NCBI RefSeq assembly: GCF_022919575.1
Contig: NZ_CP095071.1
Location: forward strand, 682,001 to 746,000
From: Gracilibacillus salinarum
GTDB lineage: Bacteria; Bacillota; Bacilli; Bacillales; Amphibacillaceae
Length of the DNA: 64,000 bases
Reading direction: 5' to 3'
The notes beneath the pieces were generated by a model. That model saw only the letters and a program-made list of their open reading frames with translations. It ran no database searches and was not told where the DNA came from. The position numbers and the translations under genes are program-made. Position 1 is the stretch's first letter. The number at the start of each line of letters is the position of its first letter. Below are positions 35,310 to 44,307 of this stretch, in pieces.

Positions 35310-36838
35310 GTTAATTCCTTATATAACGATTGATAAGTCGAATTATCTTGATCAAGGTCCAGCAGTTTCTTTGAGATTTCCAATGCTTCGGACAATTTTT
35401 GTTCTTGTTGATAAATCAAGGCCAAGTTGTAAAGTGCTTCTTCGAATCTCGGCTTTTTCTCAACAGCAGCTTCTAAATCTTTTTCCGCTTTTTTATAATT
35501 TCCTAGTTGAATATTGGCAAAGGAACGATAAAATAAAAGTTCTGCCTGATATTCTTCTGCATGCGGTAGAGATTGCGAGGCTGATTCTGCTACCTTCTGG
35601 TATTGTTCCGCTTCTATTAATTGCTGAATGTGCTGAATCTGGACAGTTTCGTTATATTGAATCTGGTCATTTTGGATACCGTAGTACAATAAACCGAAAC
35701 TGTACACAAGATAACCGAATAAAAATAAGATTTGTTTCCAGCTTTTTCTCATACTAGGCAACTGGACCGCTCCAGCGGCTAGAAATCCACCAATCAAACC
35801 GCCTAAGTGGGCTCCATTGTCCACTTGTTGTATAGAAAACCCGAAAATAATATTCAATATAACTAGGAAAATAACGTTCATTCCAATCGTTTTAAAGAAA
35901 ATCTTCGGGTTTTTCAAACCGAATAATAGCAGCGCCCCAAATAGTCCAAACAATGCTCCGGAAGCTCCTGCTGCCACATTCGCATTAAAGGCAAAACTAG
36001 CTATCCCTCCGCTGATGCCTGCTAAAAAATAGATGATAATAAATCGATAATTGCCAAAAATCCGCTCTACCAATGTACCTACAAAGTAAAGAGCCATCAT
36101 ATTAAGACCAATATGGAAAACACCTATATGTAAGAACATAGAAGATACTACACGCCACCATTCCCCTTCCATCATAGCGGGGTTATATTTGGCGCCGAAT
36201 TTTATCAATGTATCGGGATCTGTAGACCCCCCCATCCATTCAAGGAGAACAAATACAACAATATTGATCGCAATCAGTACATAGGACAGAATTGGTTTTG
36301 CCTTATTAAATACGTCAGCGACTTCTTTTTTTGCTTGATAGTCGATATGGTCAATTCGTTGCTTTAAATACTGTGCATGCTGTTCTAATTCCATAGGCTG
36401 TTCTGGGATGGAAAAGCTTAAAGGATGCTTCATACCCGCATTTTTAAAAAAACGGGCAAATTGTTCATCTTGATCTGACGCCCAGATATAAACATATGTA
36501 TGATCAATTGCTTTTATATTGGAAGCTTTATGTTGCTGCCAATTATCTACTGGTACATAATCTGCTATACAAACATGATGAAAATTAACTTCTTTCTGAA
36601 ACAAAGGCAATTGCAAGTTTTTACTAACATTTTTCTCTATTTGTTCGATAGAATGATCAAGCTCTCGAGCCCAATCAAACTGTTTCAATGAAATTCTAAC
36701 GATGTTTGTCATTCTATTCATCTTACGCCATAACAAAATTTCGTCCTGATTAGAAGATGTAGTTATTGTTTCATAACCTTCCTGCTCTAGTAAATGTAAT
36801 ACTAATTGATGACGAACGAATTGGTTCTTTATATACAT
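35294..36838 (-). CDS. gluP: Rhomboid protease GluP (YqgP) with TPR repeats
   Basis: This protein of about 514 residues has an N-terminal cytosolic domain (about 1-180), a seven-helix rhomboid core (about 185-375) and C-terminal TPR repeats (about 390-500). The catalytic serine is in GASGALFG and the histidine in GAHLGGLIGG. It cleaves membrane proteins; in B. subtilis it has been linked to MgtE turnover and glucose export. I choose ATG 36838; a GTG at 36844 is possible. Confidence 0.93.
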   Translation of the reverse strand: MYIKNQFVRHQLVLHLLEQEGYETITTSSNQDEILLWRKMNRMTNIVRISLKQFDWARELDHSIEQIEKNVSKNLQLPLFQKEVNFHHVCIADYVPVDNWQQHKASNIKAIDHTYVYIWASDQDEQFARFFKNAGMKHPLSFSIPEQPMELEQHAQYLKQRIDHIDYQAKKEVADVFNKAKPILSYVLIAINIVVFVLLEWMGGSTDPDTLIKFGAKYNPAMMEGEWWRVVSSMFLHIGVFHIGLNMMALYFVGTLVERIFGNYRFIIIYFLAGISGGIASFAFNANVAAGASGALFGLFGALLLFGLKNPKIFFKTIGMNVIFLVILNIIFGFSIQQVDNGAHLGGLIGGFLAAGAVQLPSMRKSWKQILFLFGYLVYSFGLLYYGIQNDQIQYNETVQIQHIQQLIEAEQYQKVAESASQSLPHAEEYQAELLFYRSFANIQLGNYKKAEKDLEAAVEKKPRFEEALYNLALIYQQEQKLSEALEISKKLLDLDQDNSTYQSLYKELTKTTS

Positions 36839-36913
36839 TTTCACTCACCCACCCTATTACTATTCCAATCATATCATGTTTTCTTATGATTGGAATAGTA
36901 ATGAGTGTTATCT

Positions 36914-37090
36914 TTATCGAAACATGGAACCCATAAATTTATTCCGGAAGTATGGGATCTTCATAACAGACCGAACGCCAAACTTTCGTATAAAAGGGAT
37001 ATTTATTAACCCTTTTGTGATATTATGGCGAAAGAAATATACAGTGGATAACAGAGTCGCGAATGACAAAAGAATCTTTGCAACTTTCAT
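36914..37090 (-). CDS. YqgO-like small basic protein
   Basis: The start is ATG 37090, eight bases after AAGGAG. The 58-residue product has a hydrophobic N-terminal helix (KVAKILLSFATLLSTVYFF) and a basic tail. It occupies the yqgO position between gluP and yqgN and begins five bases after yqgN, so it is cotranscribed. The function is unknown, and the family assignment rests mainly on position. Confidence 0.65.
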   Translation of the reverse strand: MKVAKILLSFATLLSTVYFFRHNITKGLINIPFIRKFGVRSVMKIPYFRNKFMGSMFR

Positions 37091-37095
37091 ATCTA

Positions 37096-37716
37096 TCACT
37101 CCTTATCTTCTATATAAGAAGTGTTTCCTTCCCACGTTTTTTTATGTATTGGCTGATAAAGCTTGCAAACATCCGTAATAATGATGTCTACGGGGATATC
37201 GTGTGGCTGTACCGGAATCGATGAATACAATTGAAAGCCTGCTGCTATAGAAATCGATTTTCCTCGAAAACTTTGTAAATAGCGATCATAATATCCGCCT
37301 CCATATCCTATGCGATAGCCCGACTTATCAAAAGCGATGCCAGGAACTATGATTAAATCAATATCAGATTTGTTTATGAAGGACTCGGCATTACTAATAG
37401 GCTCAAGCATATCCTTCCATAATGGAAGCAATGTATCTCCTGATTCGTAATGATAAAAACACATTTCTTTCGTTACAGGAAAACACTTCGGTATCGCTAC
37501 TCGTTTTCCTTCCTTCCACGCTCTTCTGATGATTTCTTCTGTGTCCCATTCCAATGTAGTCGAGATCGTAATAGCTACTGTGTGAGACTGTTTCCATTCG
37601 TAAGATCTGAACAACCGGTTCTGGAGACGCCTCTCTACTGAGCTTCTATCGTTCATTTGTTGCCATGTCTTAAATACATCAGCCCTTATTAGCTGCTTCT
37701 CTTTCGTCTCTTGCAT
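37096..37716 (-). CDS. yqgN: 5-formyltetrahydrofolate cyclo-ligase
   Basis: This 206-residue enzyme has the family signature IDLIIVPGIAFDKSGYRIGYGGGYYDRYL. It converts 5-formyl-THF to 5,10-methenyl-THF with ATP, which recycles a folate storage form and feeds FolD. GGGGGAGGTGG precedes ATG. It follows rpmG on the same strand after a terminator. Confidence 0.94.
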   Translation of the reverse strand: MQETKEKQLIRADVFKTWQQMNDRSSVERRLQNRLFRSYEWKQSHTVAITISTTLEWDTEEIIRRAWKEGKRVAIPKCFPVTKEMCFYHYESGDTLLPLWKDMLEPISNAESFINKSDIDLIIVPGIAFDKSGYRIGYGGGYYDRYLQSFRGKSISIAAGFQLYSSIPVQPHDIPVDIIITDVCKLYQPIHKKTWEGNTSYIEDKE

Positions 37717-37761
37717 TCTGCCACCTCCCCCTCTTTAGGTTGTATGGTCCCATACATAATA

Positions 37762-37790
37762 GAAAAACCCTTACCAAGCGATGGTAAGAG
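37762..37790 (-). terminator. Terminator of rpmG
   Basis: Minus-strand CTTACCA pairs with TGGTAAG around a five-base loop, followed by GGTTTTTC. It is 14 bases past the rpmG stop. Confidence 0.78.
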
Positions 37791-37803
37791 CTTTATCTGT
37801 TCA

Positions 37804-37953
37804 TTATTTTGTTTCACGGTGTAACGTGTGTCGTTTTAAACGTGGGCTATATTTTTTCAGCTCTAAACGTTCAGGATGTTTACGTTTATTTTTAGTCGTA
37901 ATATAGTTACGATCGCCTGTTTCAGTACAAGCTAAAGTAATGTTAACGCGCAT
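37804..37953 (-). CDS. rpmG: 50S ribosomal protein L33, zinc-ligand-free form
   Basis: This 49-residue protein, [20 protein letters not shown] and on, matches L33 along its whole length. The zinc ribbon CxxC pairs are broken: only Cys9 remains, with Thr at position 12 and Ser in KKYSPR. It is therefore a C-minus form that should not need zinc. A ribosome site TTTGGAGGG precedes ATG. In B. subtilis the rpmGA copy at this position keeps its cysteines, as far as I recall. The upstream region has a Zur-like palindrome. Confidence 0.93.
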   Translation of the reverse strand: MRVNITLACTETGDRNYITTKNKRKHPERLELKKYSPRLKRHTLHRETK

Positions 37954-37990
37954 GGTTTTCCCTCCAAACTAAATCATAACATCATTCATA

Positions 37991-38003
37991 TCGAATCATT
38001 ACC
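37991..38003 (-). promoter_or_regulatory. Zur-like operator before rpmG
   Basis: The minus strand reads GGTAATGATTCGA, which contains the GTAATNATT core of Zur sites (TCGTAATNATTACGA) but lacks one base in the second half-site. It overlaps the predicted transcription start. Confidence 0.4.
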
Positions 38004-38009
38004 TACAAT

Positions 38010-38038
38010 ATCATAGCAAAAACAAACGAGAATTTCAA
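38010..38038 (-). promoter_or_regulatory. Sigma-A promoter of rpmG
   Basis: TTGAAA (38038-38033) and TATGAT (38015-38010) are separated by 17 bases on the minus strand. Confidence 0.75.
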
Positions 38039-38109
38039 GTATCTGTTTTATTGTTCTGTTAATTATGATATAACTATATTTAGATATGGAAAGGAATAGG
38101 AGGAAAAGC

Positions 38110-38451
38110 ATGTATTTTGCAATCGGAGCAATTATCATTATAGCGATTATATTATGGATTCTTTCGTTTTTTACCCAAGATAAATTTAAACAACTAGAAG
38201 ATCAGTTGGAACAATTCTCTATCTCCACCCTACAGGAAACTTATCAATTGAAAAAGAAAGTAAGTATTCTCGAAGAAGAACTTCTGATTAATGACGAAAC
38301 AGTCGAACAAACAATGTCCTATTCCAGAAACGAAACACCTGTAATGAAAAAAGTGAAGGAATTGCATCAACAAGGACATCACACGGCATTTATTGCCGAG
38401 AAAGTACAATTAAATGAATATGATGTGATGACAATGATTAAACAATTATAA
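38110..38451 (+). CDS. Membrane-anchored coiled-coil protein (yqzD position)
   Basis: The start is ATG 38110, six bases after AGGAGG; an upstream in-frame ATG at 38086 has no such site. The 113-residue product has an N-terminal membrane helix (about 3-20), a charged coiled coil (about 25-65) and a C-terminal segment AFIAEKVQLNEYDVMTMIKQL that looks like a small helix-turn-helix. It precedes the next gene by 14 bases and occupies the B. subtilis yqzD place. Function is unknown. Confidence 0.75.
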   Translation: MYFAIGAIIIIAIILWILSFFTQDKFKQLEDQLEQFSISTLQETYQLKKKVSILEEELLINDETVEQTMSYSRNETPVMKKVKELHQQGHHTAFIAEKVQLNEYDVMTMIKQL

Positions 38452-38465
38452 AAAGAGGGATAATT

Positions 38466-38933
38466 TTGAAACAAACTATTAGAGCTTTCTCTTTAGGCTT
38501 ACTCACCGCAGCCATTCTAATTGGCGTTATCTATTGGATCGAATCACCTTCTGCAAACAGCTCCAGTGCTGCTGCATCGACGGAAGAAAACATTAAAGCG
38601 GTTCAACAAGAAGGCTATTTTGTTTATCAGGAAAATAAGGAACAGAAAATAGAAAGATTAGAAGACGAACTTGCAAACATACAAACGAAACAAGACAGTC
38701 AAGTAGCTGACGAAACCGAAGAACAAGTCATTACTGCAAATGTTACTATCGAATCCGGTATGTCCCTGCAAGAAATTGCAGATGCATTAGTAGAAAATAA
38801 GCTAATCAATGATAGTGAAGCATTTATCACTTATTTAGAAGATAACAATCTAACCACTTCCATTCAAATTGGCGAATTTTCATTGAACAATCAAATGAAA
38901 ATGTCAGATATTGCGAAGTTGATTACGAATTAA
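38466..38933 (+). CDS. Membrane-anchored protein with MltG/YceG-like domain (yqzC position)
   Basis: This 155-residue protein has an N-terminal membrane helix (about 5-25), a Gln and Glu-rich coiled linker (about 40-95) and a C-terminal region, MSLQEIADALVENKLINDS then FITYLEDNNL, resembling the small LysM-like domain of MltG proteins. The catalytic domain of MltG is absent. It is cotranscribed with the 38110 gene. A peptidoglycan role is only suggested by the domain. It occupies the yqzC position. Confidence 0.72.
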   Translation: MKQTIRAFSLGLLTAAILIGVIYWIESPSANSSSAAASTEENIKAVQQEGYFVYQENKEQKIERLEDELANIQTKQDSQVADETEEQVITANVTIESGMSLQEIADALVENKLINDSEAFITYLEDNNLTTSIQIGEFSLNNQMKMSDIAKLITN

Positions 38934-39053
38934 TTACTACACACAGCATTTAAAATTTTCAAAAATAAGCACATGTCTAGTTGATGTAAACCGCATTATA
39001 AAATGTACATAATTGCTTCTGCATTCGGCTTTATAACTGAATGCTTTCATAAG

Positions 39054-39079
39054 AAAAACCGGGCATAAACCGCCCGGTT
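39054..39079 (-). terminator. Repeat-type terminator at the edge of island 6
   Basis: Minus-strand ACCGGGC pairs with GCCCGGT around a seven-base loop, followed by TTTTTC. It lies 26 bases outside the island's inverted end. It may also serve the convergent gene at 38466. Confidence 0.85.
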
Positions 39080-39084
39080 CTAAT

Positions 39085-39735
39085 TGAATTAATCAATAAA
39101 CAACTTCCCATAATATGAATTATGTTAACTAAGACTGTATGGCAAAACGGTCATTTTGAAATATTCTTTCTGCGTTGCAAAGCTCCGGAAATAGGCTCCG
39201 CGTCCTGTGGGCACGGCTTCAGCTAGGCTACTACTTGAAAATGCTTCTTTGCTGCCTTGTGCCGAGGAAGCTCACTTCGAAGCAATGCTTGCAGACACAG
39301 GCACAAATGAAGTGGATCTTCAGCTCGCGCTGATTCCACGGGAGTCTCCGCCTATTTCCTACGCTTGAGGGAAGTGCTACAACGTATGGAACAGCTAAAA
39401 GCAGTCGTGCTAGGCAGTGTATTTCATCAATTAAGGTGTAAATCTTGCAGCTAATGCTTCATATCCTAGCTGTCGCATAAATTGTGGAGCTATACATCAG
39501 CGTAGGCCAACCACGTAGACTCCCGCGGGACATGCAGGTGCTGGAGATCCACTTTGTGAAGTGCCCTCCTTCACAAAGTTAGCTCCAGCCGTGCCCCGCA
39601 GGACGCGGAGTGGTTGGACGTAGCGGTATCCCAGCACATTAAATATCTCAAAATGGATGCTTGGCTAGCGATGGCTAGTTAACATAATTCATAGTATAGG
39701 AACTCAACTTCATGTTCAGTCTTAGTTAGTGTCGA
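39085..39735 (-). repeat. Composite hairpin repeat, island 6, full copy in reverse orientation
   Basis: Inverted ends are at 39105-39131 and 39678-39704. In plus-strand order M1 is at 39185-39365 (GGAAATAGGCTCCGCGTCC to GAGTCTCCGCCTATTTCC), the linker at 39366-39500, and M2 at 39505-39625 (CCAACCACGTAGACTCCCGC to GCGGAGTGGTTGG). M2 contains an ACTTTGTGAAG/CTTCACAAAGT hairpin arm. It is the cleanest full copy in the window, about 600 bases between ends, and I use it as the reference. Confidence 0.88.
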
Positions 39736-39737
39736 AG

Positions 39738-39800
39738 TTTTTCTTATACGTTGTACATACTAAATTTTCACTGCGTCGTGCTGCATCATTGCTAAAATTT
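39738..39800 (+). repeat. AT-rich short repeat, copy B
   Basis: TTTTTCTTATACGTTGTACA and AAATTTTCACTGCGTC match copies at 21873 and 44515. It lies directly beside island 6. Confidence 0.65.
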
Positions 39801-39824
39801 TATATATTTTCCTAGCGTATAAAC

Positions 39825-39856
39825 AAAAAGAGCGAGCTCACAAGCTCACTCTTTTT
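39825..39856 (-). terminator. Terminator of the pst-phoU operon
   Basis: AAAAAGAGCGAGCT pairs with AGCTCACTCTTTTT (one mismatch) around a four-base loop, immediately past the phoU stop. Confidence 0.88.
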
Positions 39857-39858
39857 AT

Positions 39859-40518
39859 TTATTCATTTAAGTCTGCAGATTCACCTTTAACCAGATACAT
39901 AACGTCTTCTCCGATGTTTGTAGCATGATCGCCGATTCTTTCCACATAACGGCCACTAAAGGCCATTTGCATGATATGCTGAATTTTTTGTGGGTTCGTA
40001 GCTGTTTCTTCTAATAATTCTCGTAACATAGAAGAATACATACTATCAATAATATCATCAAGATCTGCTAATTTCCTGGCTAGGGTAATATCTTCATTTT
40101 CATAAGCACTGATAGCTAAATCAATCATTTTAATCGCTATTTCCTGCATTTCTTTAATAGAACTATGAATGTCAATTCCATGATCTTCTCCTAAGTGAAT
40201 GGCAGATTTCGCAACGTTCTTTGCGTTGTCAGCCATCCTTTCCAAATCTGAAGAGATGCGAATCGCAACTACTAACCTTCTTAGATCAGTTGCAACAGGC
40301 TGTTGGCGTGCAATTAATAAAATGGCCGTTTCGTTAATTTTGAAATCAAGCTTATCCAACTCTCGATCAGCTTCTATTATTTCTCTAGCTTTTTCGGTAT
40401 CACTAGAATGTAATGCTTCCACTGCAGAACGCAATTGTTCCTTTGTCTTTCTTGCTAATTCAATGATTAATGCTTCCACCTTTTCCAGTTCACTCTGAAA
40501 TATCTCTCTACCTACCAT
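39859..40518 (-). CDS. phoU: Phosphate signalling regulator PhoU
   Basis: This 219-residue all-helical protein has two PhoU repeats, each with an E/D-rich metal-binding pattern (SSDLERMADNAKNVAKSAIHL and SGRYVERIGDHATNIGEDVMYL). PhoU links the state of the Pst transporter to the PhoR kinase in species where it has been studied. It is the last gene of pstS-C-A-B-phoU, 24 bases after pstB. B. subtilis has a second pstB here instead of phoU. Confidence 0.95.
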   Translation of the reverse strand: MVGREIFQSELEKVEALIIELARKTKEQLRSAVEALHSSDTEKAREIIEADRELDKLDFKINETAILLIARQQPVATDLRRLVVAIRISSDLERMADNAKNVAKSAIHLGEDHGIDIHSSIKEMQEIAIKMIDLAISAYENEDITLARKLADLDDIIDSMYSSMLRELLEETATNPQKIQHIMQMAFSGRYVERIGDHATNIGEDVMYLVKGESADLNE

Positions 40519-40542
40519 ACTATATTTCCTCCCACAAAATGA

Positions 40543-41304
40543 TTATCCGAAGCGACCGGTAATGTAATCTTCTGTACGTTTATCGCTTGGATTAGAGAAC
40601 AGTTGATCTGTTTCTGAGAACTCAACTAGTTCACCGTTTAACATGAAGGCTGTTTTATCTGAGATCCGTGCTGCTTGTTGCATGTTATGCGTCACAATAA
40701 CAATCGTATAGTCTTTTTTTAACTCTTTTATTAATTCTTCAATTTTAAGAGTCGAAATAGGATCCAATGCCGACGTTGGCTCATCCATTAATATGACTTC
40801 CGGTTCTACAGCCAGACATCGCGCAATACAGATTCTTTGTTGCTGGCCACCAGATAAGCCATATGCATTTTGATTTAATCGATCTTTTACTTCGTCCCAA
40901 ATTGCGGCACCACGCAGACTCTTTTCTACTATTTCATCTAATAGTTTTTTCTTTTTGATACCGTGAATCTTTGGTCCATATGCCACATTTTCATAGATAG
41001 ACTTTGGAAAAGGATTCGGCTTTTGAAAGACCATTCCTACGTGTGTACGCAATTCTTCTACGAGTTGTTTCTTATCAAAGATATTTTTATCTTTATATTT
41101 AATAATACCAGAAGTATTCACAATCGGAATCGTTTCTGTCATCCTATTTAACGTCTTTAATAGTGTAGACTTACCGCACCCGGAAGGTCCAATAACGGCT
41201 GTAATTTCTTTTTTAGGAATTTCAATATTTATTTGATGCAATGCTTGGTCATTACCATACCATAAATTGAAATCTTCAATGTTAAATGCATTTGCTGTTG
41301 TCAT
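40543..41304 (-). CDS. pstB: Phosphate ABC transporter ATP-binding protein PstB
   Basis: This 253-residue ATPase has Walker [19 protein letters not shown]-loop [12 protein letters not shown], signature LSGGQQQR, Walker [14 protein letters not shown] and the H-loop VTHNMQQA. It energises high-affinity phosphate uptake with PstA, PstC and PstS. It is 17 bases after pstA. All catalytic motifs are intact. Confidence 0.97.
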   Translation of the reverse strand: MTTANAFNIEDFNLWYGNDQALHQINIEIPKKEITAVIGPSGCGKSTLLKTLNRMTETIPIVNTSGIIKYKDKNIFDKKQLVEELRTHVGMVFQKPNPFPKSIYENVAYGPKIHGIKKKKLLDEIVEKSLRGAAIWDEVKDRLNQNAYGLSGGQQQRICIARCLAVEPEVILMDEPTSALDPISTLKIEELIKELKKDYTIVIVTHNMQQAARISDKTAFMLNGELVEFSETDQLFSNPSDKRTEDYITGRFG

Positions 41305-41321
41305 AAATAGCCCTTCTTTCT

Positions 41322-42191
41322 CTAATATCTGTTTTGAAATTTGTTACGAATCCATACTGCTATGGCATTCATACATAGTAATAAAATTAATAAAACAATA
41401 ATTCCTGCTGCAGCAACAAATTGCCACTCCGCCTGTGGTCTTGCTGTCCAACTGTAAATTTGGATAGGCATTACCGTATACTTTGACATAAAAGAATCTG
41501 GAATAGAATAAATCGCCGTTGCAGCTCCAACAATAATTAATGGTGCTGTTTCACCGATTGCCCTTGATAGAGCAAGTATTGAACCCGTTATGATACCAGG
41601 GATAGCTGCTGGCAATACGATTCTCCAGATGGTCTGCCACTTCGTAGCACCCATTCCTATCGAAGCTTCTCTAATTTCCAGTGGAACCGAGCGAATTGCT
41701 TCCTGTGAGGAAACAACGATAACGGGTAATACGAGTAAACTCATTGTTAATGCACCAGCGATCAATGTATAGCCAAACCCCAAAATGTATACAAAGAATG
41801 TCAATCCTAATAAACCAAAAACAATAGAAGGGACACCAGCTAAGTTCTGTACATTTATTTGAATAAATCGGGTGAATTTATTTTGCTTTGCATATTCTTC
41901 CAAATACAACGCAGTAGACACACCAATGATAATTGATACTGGTGCGGTGATTGCCATCATAAAAATAGAACCCATAATCCCTGCAAATAGTCCAGCTTCT
42001 TCAATATAAGGCGCAGGGAAATTCTTGAGAAAATCGATACTTACATAACCCATACCTTGGCTAACGATCCTATAGAATAGAGCAGCAAGAAAGAGCATCG
42101 CTAAAGCCGTAGCAAAAATAAACAAAAACTTGAAAAATTTATTAATGTTTACACGACTTTTGGTATGACTTGTATTAACATGTTGAGACAT
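41322..42191 (-). CDS. pstA: Phosphate ABC transporter permease PstA
   Basis: This 289-residue permease has six membrane helices and the coupling-helix EAA motif [23 protein letters not shown]. Its start overlaps the pstC stop by one base, which implies coupled translation. It forms the transmembrane channel with PstC. Length is typical. Confidence 0.96.
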   Translation of the reverse strand: MSQHVNTSHTKSRVNINKFFKFLFIFATALAMLFLAALFYRIVSQGMGYVSIDFLKNFPAPYIEEAGLFAGIMGSIFMMAITAPVSIIIGVSTALYLEEYAKQNKFTRFIQINVQNLAGVPSIVFGLLGLTFFVYILGFGYTLIAGALTMSLLVLPVIVVSSQEAIRSVPLEIREASIGMGATKWQTIWRIVLPAAIPGIITGSILALSRAIGETAPLIIVGAATAIYSIPDSFMSKYTVMPIQIYSWTARPQAEWQFVAAAGIIVLLILLLCMNAIAVWIRNKFQNRY

Positions 42192-43132
42192 TAATAATCC
42201 TCCTTAAATCGACGCGAAATATACTGAGATAAAATATTCATCAATAATGTAAAGATAAACAGCGTGATACCTACTGCATAGATACTATTGTAAATAGTAG
42301 AATGATAAGAAGTATCCCCTGTAGCACCTTGTACGATAAATGCTGTCAATGTTTGTATCGATTCAGTCGGATTAAAGGTCAGGTTAGGTGTCGCACCTGC
42401 TGCTATTGTCACGATCATCGTTTCCCCTATCGCCCGGGAAACGGCTAATACAATCGATGCGATGATGCCAGATAATGCAGCTGGTAATACCACTTTCATC
42501 GAAACCTCAAAACGAGTTGCTCCTAATCCAAGTGCACCTTCTCTTAATGATTTTGGTACAGCACTCATGGCATCTTCTGATAATGAGGCAATCATCGGAA
42601 TGATCATAATACCAACTACCAGCCCTGCACTCATGGCATTAAAGATTCGCATATCCGGAAAGATATTCATCAATAATGGAGACACAAAGGTTAGTGCAAA
42701 AAAACCATAAACAACGGTAGGAATACCCGCTAGGATTTCCAATATTGGTTTAATAATCTTTCTAGCTCGTTCTGATGCATATTCACTCAAATAAATAGCG
42801 CATGCAATACCGATAGGTACAGCAACACAGATAGCTATAGCTGTAATTAATAACGTCCCGGCTATTAATGGTGCTACACCAAAGTGTTCTGTCCAAGGAG
42901 ACCAATTCGTTCCAAAATAGAAATCAGTCAATGGGACTTTTGTAAAAAATAAGATCGATTCTCGCAACAACGTAAATAAGATACCAATGGTTGTTAAGAC
43001 CGATACAACGGCACATAATAATAAAAATATCGGTACTATTTTTTCAATGGCATTACCTAGATTTTTTTTCTGTTTATTTTTTTTAATCATGTCCTGAACG
43101 GATAATTCCTTGTTCATCTGATTGCTCGCCAT
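42191..43132 (-). CDS. pstC: Phosphate ABC transporter permease PstC
   Basis: This 313-residue permease has a basic cytosolic N-terminus (about 1-28), six membrane helices and the EAA motif SLREGALGLGATRFEVSMKVVLP. It pairs with PstA. The 84-base gap to pstS contains a long hairpin without a U tract, so pstC is probably expressed from the pstS promoter at lower mRNA abundance. Confidence 0.96.
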   Translation of the reverse strand: MASNQMNKELSVQDMIKKNKQKKNLGNAIEKIVPIFLLLCAVVSVLTTIGILFTLLRESILFFTKVPLTDFYFGTNWSPWTEHFGVAPLIAGTLLITAIAICVAVPIGIACAIYLSEYASERARKIIKPILEILAGIPTVVYGFFALTFVSPLLMNIFPDMRIFNAMSAGLVVGIMIIPMIASLSEDAMSAVPKSLREGALGLGATRFEVSMKVVLPAALSGIIASIVLAVSRAIGETMIVTIAAGATPNLTFNPTESIQTLTAFIVQGATGDTSYHSTIYNSIYAVGITLFIFTLLMNILSQYISRRFKEDY

Positions 43133-43163
43133 GATAATCCCCTACACTTTCTTCACAAAGATG

Positions 43164-43200
43164 ATGGGACAGTTACCCGCTTTAAGCAGGTCTGTCCCAT
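43164..43200 (-). promoter_or_regulatory. Intercistronic hairpin between pstS and pstC
   Basis: ATGGGACAG pairs with CTGTCCCAT, and the stem continues as ACC-GC with GC-GGT. There is no U tract, so it looks like an mRNA-stabilising or attenuating hairpin rather than a full terminator. Confidence 0.75.
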
Positions 43201-43216
43201 ATAACATTATTTAATC

Positions 43217-44248
43217 TTACTCAGATACCAATTCCGTAATTTTCTCTATTTGTTCTTGGTATTTTTCATCAGGAAGTGCAACATATCCTACTTCTTCAGC
43301 TGCTGCTCCTGCATTTTCAAGTGCGTATTTAGCGAAATCAAACACTTGAGGTTTTTCTTTCATAAAATCTACATTTACATATGTGAACAATGGACGTGAT
43401 AGTGGAGAATAACTGTTATCCTGGATAGTATCACCATCAGGTTTAACTGGATTACCATCTCCATTATCAATACCTAGTACTTTTAATGAATCCTGGTTCT
43501 CAACAAAGTAAGCATAACCAAAGTACCCAATTGCATATGGATCATTTTTGATACCTGTAACAAGCGTGTTGTCATCTTCAGATAATGTAGTGTTTTCACC
43601 TTCACGCATTGGGTTCTCCTCTAAGATTACTTCGTTGAAATAATCGAATGTACCAGAGTCATGTCCTGGGCTGTAAATTATGATATCTTCTTCTGGCCAT
43701 TCCGGATTAAGATCAGACCATTTTGTAGCAGAACCGTCAGCTAAAAAGATTTGTTTTAATTGATCAACTGTTAAGTTTTCAACAAAATCGTTCTCTTGGC
43801 TCACTACTACTGAAAGACCGTCATAAGCTAATTCTAATTCTTGTAATTCAATACCGTTTTCTTCTGCTGTTGCTTGTTCTTCTTCTTTAATTGGACGTGA
43901 AGCATTACTGAAATCTATTTCACCGACAGTAGATTTTTTGAAACCGCCACCTGAACCAGAAGAGTTAAGAACTGTTTCAACGTTTGGTTGAACTTGATTA
44001 TATTCATAAGTCAAGTATTCCATGATTGGTAATACAGTAGAAGAACCATCTAAGCTTACTGGACCAGAAACCTCTTCTGAGTCGCCAGATTCTTCTGCAT
44101 TGTCAGAACCTTCATTTGCACTTGCTTCGTTTGTTGTTTCTTCACCTGTGCCTTCTTCGTCTTCTGCTGGTGAGTTACCACATGCAGCCAGGATACCCAT
44201 TGTTAGTACGGCAATCGCAACTAACATCATTAACTTCCACTTGTTCAT
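43217..44248 (-). CDS. pstS: Phosphate-binding lipoprotein PstS
   Basis: This 343-residue protein has a lipoprotein signal peptide with lipobox LAAC (Cys23), then an acidic linker rich in Glu, Ser and Thr (about 28-65). The periplasmic-binding-protein fold includes SGSGGGFKKSTVGEIDFSNASR and YSPGHDSGTFDYF, which form the phosphate site. It is anchored outside the membrane and delivers phosphate to PstCA. A Pho box lies just upstream. The acidic linker fits a halotolerant lifestyle. Confidence 0.97.
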   Translation of the reverse strand: MNKWKLMMLVAIAVLTMGILAACGNSPAEDEEGTGEETTNEASANEGSDNAEESGDSEEVSGPVSLDGSSTVLPIMEYLTYEYNQVQPNVETVLNSSGSGGGFKKSTVGEIDFSNASRPIKEEEQATAEENGIELQELELAYDGLSVVVSQENDFVENLTVDQLKQIFLADGSATKWSDLNPEWPEEDIIIYSPGHDSGTFDYFNEVILEENPMREGENTTLSEDDNTLVTGIKNDPYAIGYFGYAYFVENQDSLKVLGIDNGDGNPVKPDGDTIQDNSYSPLSRPLFTYVNVDFMKEKPQVFDFAKYALENAGAAAEEVGYVALPDEKYQEQIEKITELVSE

Positions 44249-44307
44249 TCTTTCTTCCCCCTATTACAATCTAAGAATTTTCAGCTCCCTTTGAAAGCTT
44301 CTACTAC

